A stretch of DNA of 64,000 nucleotides, taken from positions 93,370,029 to 93,434,028 of the forward strand of contig OY726566.1 in assembly GCA_963383645.1 (NCBI GenBank). Reading direction: 5' to 3'. Shown piece after piece: positions 55,731-64,000 of the stretch. Below the pieces are notes generated by a model that saw only the letters and a list, made by a program, of their open reading frames with translations, had not been told where the DNA came from and did not search any database. Both the position numbers and the translations under genes were made by a program. This stretch comes from Muscardinus avellanarius (taxonomy: Eukaryota > Chordata > Mammalia > Rodentia > Gliridae). Each line of letters begins with the position of its first letter. Position 1 is the first letter of the stretch.

Positions 55731-56099
55731 TGACTTTAAGAAAGTCACATCTAGTCGGGAAAATGTATAAGAAAATAATTGTATATATTTTATTATCAAT
55801 TCCCAATAAAATATTATAGCTTATTTTACATTTTAAGAAGCATATATTGGTTATTTCCAACCTCTAGTATCCTAGATCTCAACTAAATCTTCAACAGAAC
55901 TTGGCACTGACTTTACAGAAATCACAGGATACACTTGAGACCTTTGGCACGAGGAGTGTTCCAGACTATCGAATTGCCCCTGTGGAAGAAAGATGGGCAC
56001 AAATGTGTCTAATGAGAAGAGCCTAAAAGGAAATGAAATGCCTGACAAGGTTAGACTAGCTCAACTTGCTTGGATCATTTATTTATTTAATGAATATTT
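55731..56099. other. Unique DNA, no gene seen
   Basis: AT-rich sequence. Nothing recognised. Confidence 0.45.
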
Positions 56100-56119
56100 G
56101 TTAATCAATCGCTTTAGCC

Positions 56120-56262
56120 CAAGAATTTTCTTATCTGGGGACCAAAATCAATAGTATACATATATTTAACTACCTACAGTAAATTCGGATATTTTCTATT
56201 CTACTCCATTCCAATTCATGCTGATTGTAACCCATGGTTGGAAAAGCACTGCTTTGGTCATT
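56120..56262. mobile_element. Possible MER/hAT relic
   Basis: 'TATTCTACTCCATTCCAATTCATGCTGATTGTAACCCATGG' and 'GGAAAAGCACTGCTTTGG' have the flavour of a MER5-like element end. Weak. Confidence 0.3.
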
Positions 56263-56579
56263 ACAAATAACACATTAAGAAGATAGAGGATTTGGCCTCC
56301 ACTTCCAGAACTGATTGGTGATTACAGCTGTGCATTGTGTGAATCCCAGAGTGGAGCGGGTAGCAAGTCCCTGCAGATAGTTGCACGATCTTGCACAACT
56401 TCTATCAGGTGACAGTCTTTTGTCTCATTTCATTCAGCCTAAATTTGCTAATGCTCCTTGCTCAGTCGCAGAATGTCACGGATCCATTTGGAGAAGCCGA
56501 TGAGTAATCTTGTGAATGGAAAAACGAGCTGAGGGAAATTGCTTACTTTCTATGTTGATTCAGGCCCCATTTCATCTTA

Positions 56580-57600
56580 ACCCCCCAGTTAGAGGACATC
56601 AGTAATGATTCTGTCTCTGCAACTCATTCCTAAATAAAATTAATTGGAAACTAGATAGCTCCCTAATAACCATGCTTGTTTTTGCATAATAGAAGGAGAA
56701 AAGGATTAAATTCTTTGTTCTAATTAATAGGAATGAAAATAGAATTTCAATCCCATGGCATGGGAAAATGAGAGAAAATATGGCTTGTAAGTAATTTTCA
56801 CGGTTGTTTAGGAATAATTGTTTCATTATTGAGTTAATAGCTTTTACAAACAGCTTCCATTTCCATATCATATTTCTGCAGTCACTCTTTATTGAGATTG
56901 TCTAAGCAGAAGATGACAAGAAGTTGCTTTAAATCCATCACTTGTCGAAAACACGAGTTCCAAAATTGTTAGGGGAGGAGGATCCAGCAGGAAAGGATGA
57001 GGTATAGCAGGAAAATAAGGGGTCAGATTGAAATCGCTTGATTAATAAGACAACAAAATTCATTCACCAGCTTGTTTCAAAGGAGACTCTTATTATTCTG
57101 GAAAGAAATTAGACATCAGATCCCTCATAGGCCCCAGGCTCTGACATGTGTTTTATAATGACAGTTAATTAGATACTGTCTGCAGCAATCATAGGCTGTC
57201 ATTTCTAATACATTTCTGGGAAGTTGAAGGACAGGAGAAGTCACCCCCTCCCTGCCTTCCCCCTTCCCGTAACACAAATCGGTTGCCAAAATTAACTATG
57301 AATATATGAGGCACAAGTTCAACAATTATGCAGTAGTTGTGTACATTCACGTCTTCTAGCTGGTGTGTGCTCTGCATCCCAGGCTGTGTCGGCGTGCATT
57401 TTGCAGGCAGAACTGTTTCTATGGCTTTGGGAAGATTTAGGAACATGTCAACCAGTAGTCTTAACACCTGGCCTGGTGGAAGATGCCACTTTCATTGCAA
57501 CTTGTGCAATAGAACACAAAGCGTCTTTCACATTGTCATTTTCAAACCACTAGCCCCCCTGTTCACTAAAACACAACTTGCAATGCATTAATTAAAGTTA
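56580..57600. promoter_or_regulatory. Candidate conserved non-coding block
   Basis: A full kilobase without any recognisable repeat, unlike its neighbourhood. It includes TTAATTAGA and TAAT cores and a GC-richer island at 57350-57500 where three frames overlap on both strands. Conservation of such blocks is common near developmental genes, but this is only inferred from texture. Confidence 0.25.
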
Positions 57601-57794
57601 TATCTCCTTATGTTTATAACAACCTTAAATTTGAATAAATCTTGCTGTAACACTTAACCAGTATTTTTTTTCATGCCCTTTTTCTCCAAACATCATTATA
57701 ACATAGCAATCAAGAATAATTTTAAAGAAACTAAGGTATGAGATAGAAGCCCTGATTGTGTTGGCTTAACACAATCATATTGTCAGATTTTTAA
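57601..57794. other. Unique AT-rich DNA
   Basis: No gene or repeat recognised. Confidence 0.4.
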
Positions 57795-57950
57795 ACATTC
57801 TTAGAAATTACCTAGTCCAGTCCTTTTACTTTACATACAAAGAACTTTCAGGCCCAGACTGGTAGAATAACTGGCTAAGATGATGCAGTTAATTTGTTGG
57901 CAGGCCTGAGTGGAACTCTGTTCTACTTTCCCGCTCAGAGCGCTGCCTAC
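57795..57950 (-). mobile_element. MIR-type relic
   Basis: 'ACCTAGTCCAGTCCTTTTACTTTACATAC', 'TTTCAGGCCCAGACTGGTAGAATAACTGGCTAAGATGATGCAG' and 'GGCCTGAGTGGAACTCTGTTC' follow reversed MIR in order. Confidence 0.65.
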
Positions 57951-58075
57951 TACTGACTTGTTACCTGGTGGCTTTGGGCAGATCACTGGATGTGCTTGGG
58001 CTGGAGTCTCTTGATCTGTAAAATGGGCACAGGAATGGTCTGGATCTCACAGTCGCCGTGAGAGCAGAAGGGGAA
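57951..58075 (+). mobile_element. MIR SINE relic
   Basis: 'ACTTGTTACCTGGTGGCTTTGGGCAGATCACTGG', 'GAGTCTCTTGATCTGTAAAATGGGCACAGGAATGG' match MIR well. Lies head to head with the reverse-strand relic just before it. Confidence 0.85.
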
Positions 58076-58370
58076 GCTGCTGGTCAGTCTTCTGCAGGAC
58101 CCTAAGCCAGGAGTGTTGCTCTCCAGCTGTTTTATCAGTATGTCATCGTTTCCAGTGCACGCAGAGAGCTCGAAGGGCAGAAGGAGGTTTTTCTTCCCTT
58201 TTGGTTGAAAACTACATTTCCACTGTCCACCACATTCCTATTTTCTAATTTAGAAACCTGCCTACTCAAGCCATGTATAGAAATATAAGCCTTTCAACCC
58301 AAATTATTATAACTGATGTCCCTATAGCAATGATTTCCAAGCATGGGGGAGTGAGAACTATCCAGAGAGT

Positions 58371-58459
58371 ATTTTATTTTTTATTTATTTATTTATTTTT
58401 TTTAGTTAGTGCTGGGAATCTAACCTAAGCACTTTACCACCAAGTTACACCCCCATCCC
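58371..58459 (-). mobile_element. 5'-truncated B1-ID SINE
   Basis: Only the tail and ID-like part: (TTTA)n at 58381-58399, then 'AGTGCTGGGAATCTAACCTAAGCACTTTACCACCAAGTTACACCCCC'. The head is absent. Confidence 0.85.
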
Positions 58460-58472
58460 TTGAAAGTATTTT

Positions 58473-58671
58473 TTTTTTTTTTTTTTGGTGGTACTGGGGT
58501 TCCTGGAAGCCCTTCTACCTCCGGGCTACACTCCCAGACCTATTTTTTACATTTTCATTTTGGAAACAGGGTCTCCTAAACCAGCGCGCGCGGCTGGCTT
58601 GGAACCTGCGTGATCCTCCTGTTTCTGCCTCCCAAGCGCGGGGATTACAAGCGTGCGCCACCACGCCTGGC
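58473..58671 (-). mobile_element. Young GC-linker B1-ID SINE
   Basis: Poly-T, 'GGTTCCTGGAAGCCCTTCTACC', 'CCGGGCTACACTCCCAG', linker 'AACCAGCGCGCGCGGCTGGC' and head 'CCACCACGCCTGGC'. A perfect 12-bp target duplication, TGAAAGTATTTT, occurs at 58461 and 58672. The CpG-rich linker is almost unmutated. Confidence 0.97.
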
Positions 58672-58683
58672 TGAAAGTATTTT

Positions 58684-59980
58684 AAAAGTCTAGATTCCTC
58701 CTCTCTGTTCCACATCTACCCTCTTGTCAATTACTCTTGAGAAAAAATGGTCTCATATAACATATTTGGAATATTAATCTGTGTATTTGCTAGGTTTTGA
58801 TATTCATTTTTACTTTTTGAGCTCCCTAGATAATTGTGGAGAACAGCCAGGTTTTAGAGTCACTGTCTGGAAGCTGCTGTTACCAGAATAGATCATATCC
58901 CCAAATATGCCACCTTCTGCAGCTGCTAAAATCTCTGGGTACATTTTTGGGGGTTCTAATTAACTTTTAGATTCTAGAGGTTGAATTCTCAGCAGAGAAC
59001 TGGTCATATAAAATCTCAGAAGTACTACACTGTTCCACTTGCTTGCCCTTATGTAGTCAGATATACACAAAGCTGCCCACTGCCTCTCTCAGCACTGTCC
59101 ACAGCGCCCTCACCCAAGTGGATTATACACTACGTACCTGCCATTTCTGGAAGTCAGCCTGCTGCCCATTTCCAGTGGAAAACACACTTGAGGTTAATTT
59201 TATTTTGTGGTGGTGATTTTAATCTTCTCGTGCCCATCCTCCCAGTAATAAGGTCGGGCCTGTATTAGGCCACTCTCTCTTACATCTGGCCCTCTCATGA
59301 TCAGAGACATGTATTTTCAAAACACATAACTGGGATTAATGGTGTGGTGAATGATATTGAGTGATTATTGTCTGTGTGAAGTAAACTGGTATCAGATTAA
59401 GCCACATCCCTGACTACACTGTATGATTCTCTACTCAGTCAGCTAACCAGCCAGCCAGGGCAGAATTGGGAAGGTACAGGCTTGTAGGCCATTTATGTAG
59501 CTGAAGATCTAGGTTGATATCTTGAATTATTCTCAGGTTTGAACAAGGTATGCCGAGCCAAGTCCTCAAGTGCACCTGTTATGGTTCACTTGCTTTCTAA
59601 TTGAGTGTAGCCTCCTGGCCAGATGTAGACTCTCATATCAGTGAAAGTTTAAAGATTCTTCAGTAGGAAGGAGGATGACACTGAATAAAGATATTTAAAA
59701 AAAAAAACAAGGCAGATGACAGTGAATAAGAAATGTTAAAGTTGATTTAGACGGAACCCACACAGTAAGCTTTCAGTGCATATTAACTCCAATCAAGGTT
59801 ATTACCATTACTCTTAGGCCATTGCTGCTTAACTCAGTTATTGCTGATCAGCCCCAGCATGTTGACCATGGGTATTAAGCATAGAAACTTGAAGGCATTT
59901 AACATGATTTTTAGAAAAAAAAAGCAATTTAAGGCTGATCCACTTTGTTGAAGCCTACCTTCTTATTCTATTTGTGCCTA
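58684..59980. other. Unique DNA, no gene seen
   Basis: Repeat-poor. The 95-codon frame 58981-59268 has no recognisable domain. Short A-run at 59696-59708. Confidence 0.4.
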
Positions 59981-60700
59981 TTATAGTATATGATCCTTAA
60001 CATATGGATATTAGTTCTGAGTTCATATTTCCATTGGGTTTAGTGAATCAGATGTTTTCAGGTGAATTAAATGGGCTGTATGAAACTCATCCCTGGACTA
60101 GTTTCAAGGATTGCTGGGGCTTATGGCTAATTCACAATGTCAATTCAAAGTTTATGATTATTTTTCCCTGGGGACTCTAATATTCCACTTTAGCGCGCAC
60201 CTTCACCACTTTATTAGTTGAATAAATAAGGATGAAAACACGTTTAACCTGACTGAGGACTGTTGCCTCTAGCAGTGACCCAGATAGATGGCAGTGGAGT
60301 GGAGCGCTGCCATTACCCCTGGGGCTCCAAGTCGAGGGCCTTTAAATGGATCCAACTCTCTATGGAGCCATAATTGTGATAATTTTTCAAAAAGGTAGAC
60401 AATATCTTACATGATTTTTTTTCTTAGTTTGCCTTGTCAGAAGTGAGGAATTATATTTCCCCCTGTAAGTTCTTTACCATGTAACGCCACATGCCAAGGG
60501 TTCTTAATGTATTTAATCTGCAGTATGACTGTCCTTTGGGGAAAAGGATTGGAAATCAACATGAATGAAATGCATAGCCATTGTGTGTTAGGCTTTCATA
60601 CCATTTAAAAGAGTGTACATTGATCATTCGCAGCGTGTGTCATAGAAAAATGACTTCCAGCCACCTGTTAGGCCAATCTGACAATCCCACAGGGTGCTGT
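59981..60700. promoter_or_regulatory. Candidate conserved non-coding block
   Basis: Over 700 bp of repeat-free sequence of even composition. No frames above 60 codons. Only its low repeat content suggests selection. Confidence 0.2.
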
Positions 60701-60930
60701 GCAAACACATAGTGTTCTTGGTCTAGGAATGCAGTGTCTAGACTGCTCTTGTCTAGGAGTTTATTGTCTTACGTAAAGGCAGATGGGAGGTTAAGTTAAT
60801 GTCATCTGCCACTCGCAGCAGGTGCATCCCAGAGAATGTATGTGTATAGCTACGCTAATGTTACCTGGGATATAGTCTCTCATAGTTTTTGTGTAGATTT
60901 AGCGTCCTATAGAGGACTTAGAAAATCGCA

Positions 60931-61294
60931 TGTTCATCAGCTTTCTGTCATGATCATGACATACCTGAGGCACAATTCACATAGAAAGAGAAAAGGCGTA
61001 TTTTGGCTCATGGTTTTGGAGGTCCTAGCCCAAGGCCCCGTTGTCTTTGGGCCTCTGGCAATGCTGCACATCCTGGTGAAAGCCTGGAACGGAACAAACT
61101 ACTTAGCTATGAGTCAGGAAGAGGAAGAGGCTGGGGTATTTTTTCTTTCCTCTTCAAGAAAATACCTCCAATCACCTCAGATCCTCTCAGAAGATCTCAC
61201 CTTCTGAAAGTCCACAGCACCTCCCAGAAGCGCCACGCTGAGGACCAAGCCTTTACTACACGGACCTTTGGGGGCATTCATCCGAACCATAGCA
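60931..61294 (-). mobile_element. MaLR-like solo LTR
   Basis: On the reverse strand it starts TGCTATGGTTCGGATG with a CCCCCAAAGG section and ends 'CTGATGAACA'. The plus strand shows 'TTTTGGCTCATGGTTTTGGAGGTCC' and 'TTGGGGGCATTC'. This mirrors the LTRs at 3.4 and 40.7 kb. The 123- and 100-codon frames at 60836-61305 lie largely within it and are not genes. Confidence 0.72.
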
Positions 61295-62040
61295 CATGGG
61301 TATGACATTAAAATGTCCAAGAAAATGTCTGAAACCCTGAAACCCTTCCCCTTGACCATGCCTCCTGTGAGGCTTCTGTAATCCCACAAACCTTGTGTTT
61401 TTATTATACTCTACTCTGCCCTGTCTCAAATGTACAAATGCATAAAAAATAATAGGACTGATGTGACTGACACCCTCAATGCAGATAAATCATGGCTATA
61501 AGTCATTTGGGGTGTTTTGGTTGTTCACAATTAAGAATTGAAATTTGATATTCTTGAGGCTTCAGAAAAGGATTTTTAGAAGATACAGAATAGTACTTGG
61601 TGCTGGGAAAAAAAAACCACATTAATTTTCTAGAAGAAATCACATTTTGTCTGTAATCTTAGTGAACCTAACCTCATTAGACTTTCCTGGTTATTCTACA
61701 GGAAAAAAAGCACTGTTAAATTAAAAAAAAAACAGGCAAACTAATGTAAATATTTATTCCTTTCTGGGCTAGAAAGCTAAAGGAGGTGGGAATTTCAAGT
61801 TGCAAGCATGTGATTTTACAAAACTAGGTTAGTCCCTTGAGGAAACGGAGTTTTTTCTTAGGTTTTCCCACTACCTCTTGGCTGCTGTCACACATCTATG
61901 GTCTAACTCTACCCTTTGATTTTAGGAATGCAAATGTCACTGTCTCTATGATGTTGCTCTGTTAAACGACAATGTAGCATCTTCCTCCAGCGCTCCTCTT
62001 CCTGCTGCTAACTGCAGCGACAAGTTTCATACCGTAATTC
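61295..62040. other. Unique DNA, no gene seen
   Basis: AT-rich with A-runs near 61610 and 61722. Nothing recognised. Confidence 0.4.
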
Positions 62041-62300
62041 CAGTTCCATGTTGATTTACCATTCAGTCATCTTGCAGGGGCCAATTAACATCTCGTCTCT
62101 TGTTCCACACATATGGCGCGTGTTGCCCCAAGCCCAGTTCCCTCATATGGAAAAGGGACTGCCAGCGAAGGCTAATCGACCTTTTGTGAATGAAGGGCTT
62201 CAGCGTGTGGATGATGAATCGCAGTTCATTGTGAATGTGGACATGATTCATTTCTTCACTCTAATTTTTAAGTTCATGTGTAATTTAGGAAAGACTCAAT
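62041..62300. promoter_or_regulatory. Candidate conserved non-coding block
   Basis: A compact section with several CpGs and paired sites ('CATATGG' at 62110 and 62146). A 105-codon forward frame (62048-62365) crosses it but the AT-rich end and the reverse frame argue for chance. Confidence 0.2.
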
Positions 62301-62890
62301 TCGTGTTTGATCTGTGTCCTCTCAAATCATCAACATATTATTTTTTAAGAGTTATCAAGTGTTGAAGAGCTAACATTTGGCTCAGAGTAAGGTATTCATA
62401 TGCCAAATTATTTGGACTAAGTTCAGAAACCTATTGGTTTGGGTCTCCAAATGGATGTTCTTAGCAACGTATGATTTTCTGTTTCTTTATTGCATATTAT
62501 GAGCCATCTATTTGTCCCCTGCTTTGCTGATATCCTTCTAAGTGCTTTATATCTAAGAACACTTACCTGTGGCTCACTACCACATTAAAAATATAAAACA
62601 AAACTATCTATAACAAGAAGGGCCTGTTAGCCTGCTGGAACCTAACAAAAGTAAAATCAGAACAGATCAAGAGCTTGAATTTTCTTCTAAAGATAGAGCT
62701 AACTATTTAATTTATATTTTCAGACGTTATTTCATGAGTATCTTTTGTTGTAGAGTTTTTTTATATTTAATCTGCTAAGCTTGCAGGTTTGAAATGGTGA
62801 GTTTCTATCTGTAATGACTCTTATTCACTATCAAGGAGAATTATTTAAACATAAAATTTATCAAAATTTCTATTGAGATTAAAGATCAGA
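62301..62890. other. Unique DNA, no gene seen
   Basis: AT-rich sequence. Nothing recognised. Confidence 0.4.
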
Positions 62891-62907
62891 TACACTTTGT
62901 TCTTTCT

Positions 62908-63120
62908 CTTTTTTGTTATTCCGAGTCTGGGGATGGAACCCAGGGCCATTCAACCTCCAAGATATACCCCCTGCCTATTTTGTTATTCTTTATTTTGAAA
63001 CAGGGTCTCACTAAGTTGCAGAGGGCCTCATTAAGTAGCTGAGGCTGGCCACGAACCGCGATCCTCCCATCTCAGCCTCCCAAATGCTGAGATGACGAGT
63101 GCGCGCCACCCATCCCGGCT
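62908..63120 (-). mobile_element. B1-ID SINE with 17-bp target duplication
   Basis: 'GAGTCTGGGGATGGAACCCAGGGCCATTCAACC' ID-like part, linker and 'CCTCCCATCTCAGCCTCCCAAATGC... GCGCGCCACC' head. Perfect target duplications TACACTTTGTTCTTTCT at 62891 and 63121 are the longest seen in the window. Confidence 0.97.
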
Positions 63121-63137
63121 TACACTTTGTTCTTTCT

Positions 63138-63480
63138 TCTAGGCTCTGCTCATTGTTTGTGTATGTCAATTAAATTTGGTTTCACTAGATATATTTGCAG
63201 AAAAAGTGATAAAAATTTTTTTACTAACTATTGAATTCAATATCCAGCTGTGTCTGAGACAATCTGACAGTTGCATTTTGAACAACAATTTATAGTAAAA
63301 ATATTTCCTGGAGAGGCTCATGCAAAAAGTTGCTTCTCCGGAGCTTAAAAGTGTTTTCACAATTTCAGTGCTTCCTCTAAAGAAAAGGCAGTTTTATGAT
63401 TATTCATGGAATCGGGGATGGCCTGATTCGTAATTGTACTAGGAAGCCGATGAATACGCTAGATGAGAAACAGGAGCATA
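63138..63480. other. Unique DNA, no gene seen
   Basis: AT-rich sequence. Nothing recognised. Confidence 0.4.
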
Positions 63481-63484
63481 TAGT

Positions 63485-63690
63485 TGAGAGTGCAGATTTT
63501 CAAACCAGACGATCTAGGTTCACCTCGTGGCCCAATCACTTATTGAGTGTGTGACCTTCATGATGAGTTTGCAAATACCCTGCGCATCACTTTCTTCTTC
63601 TGCCGTATGGAGGTGATGATAATAGTACCTTTTAATAAACTGCTATACGAAGCTTGTTAATACTTATGAAGTGCTTATAACAGTCTCTAG
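63485..63690 (+). mobile_element. MIR SINE, near full length
   Basis: 'GTGCAGATTTTCAAACCAGACGATCTAGGTTCACCTC', 'CACTTATTGAGTGTGTGACC', 'CTTCTTCTGCCGTATGGAGGTGATGATAATAGTACC' and 'ATACTTATGAAGTGCTTATAACAG' span most of MIR. Confidence 0.88.
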
Positions 63691-64000
63691 CTTCTAGCTA
63701 GTATCTCTTTGGCCTATAGCTAGTATATATGCATGTGTATATAATATATGACTATTTCAAGGAGTCATTATGAAGTCTGTCTTGCCTGCTAATGTTTTTT
63801 TCCTCTGTGGAGCTACATCTTCCCTTCATTTCTGTGCTATTTTGAGCCTAGATAGCTAGTAACATTCTCTATCTTCTATTTTTTTAAAGAAGATTTTTCT
63901 TTGAAAGGTTTACAGAAGTATACTGAATTGATGAGAATTACAGGCATTCTCTGAAGTATGTTTACATTTTAACCAGGACTGTGCAATAAATAAAATGAAC
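63691..64000. other. Unique AT-rich DNA
   Basis: No gene or repeat recognised up to the window's end. Confidence 0.4.

Noticed and set aside
60836..61305. Overlapping frames of 123 and 100 codons
   Set aside because: Both lie mostly inside the MaLR-like LTR at 60931-61294.
1..64000. CRISPR arrays, operons, phage or other prokaryote-style systems
   Set aside because: No spaced direct repeats, no clustered long reading frames and no ribosome-binding sites. The repeats are mammalian retroelements.

Overview
This window looks like a non-coding stretch (intergenic or deep intronic) of a rodent nuclear genome, most likely from the squirrel lineage (Sciuridae or a close sciuromorph). The main evidence is a very abundant SINE of about 200 bp. 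It joins a 7SL/B1-like head, a short A-rich linker and an ID-like tail derived from a tRNA-Ala-type sequence. Free-standing ID elements, rodent-style L1 copies, MaLR-type LTRs and old mammalian MIR, L2 and MER5 relics are also present. The species and chromosome cannot be read from the sequence.

I found no convincing protein-coding exon, tRNA, rRNA, CRISPR array or prokaryote-style feature. Most long reading frames are translations of L1 ORF2 remnants, of SINEs or of simple repeats. The longest frames outside repeats (about 132 aa near 16.7 kb and 169 aa near 43.2 kb) have no recognisable domain and no visible conserved exon structure.

Layout: 0-5 kb has two MaLR-like LTRs, L2/MIR relics and three SINEs. 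5-8.3 kb is mostly unique AT-rich DNA with one good ID element. 8.3-11.1 kb is a dense mosaic: an old L1M piece split by a SINE, then a reverse-strand L1 that carries an 80-bp tandem duplication and a nested SINE. 11-24 kb mixes unique DNA with MIR, L2, MER5 and about ten SINEs. 24.66-25.93 kb is bounded by two inverted arms of about 170 bp and has a young SINE inside. 26.88-29.91 kb is a 3-kb 5'-truncated L1 with a clear target-site duplication. 30-44 kb is mixed unique DNA and SINEs, with a third LTR at 40.7 kb. 44.9-46.8 kb holds three SINE-type units and an L1 with a twin-priming inversion. 47-58.7 kb holds scattered MIR, L2 and SINEs. 58.7-64 kb is repeat-poor except for a reverse-strand LTR at 60.9 kb, a SINE at 62.9 kb and a MIR at 63.5 kb.

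The biology visible here is retrotransposition: L1 machinery mobilising itself and the SINEs, with nested insertions that allow relative dating. Several repeat-poor blocks (21.6, 43.4-43.9, 56.6-57.6, 59.9-60.7 and 62.0-62.3 kb) could be conserved regulatory DNA, but that needs cross-species alignment. I did not find a new biological system. The least explained structure is the 1.27-kb inverted-arm unit at 24.66-25.93 kb.
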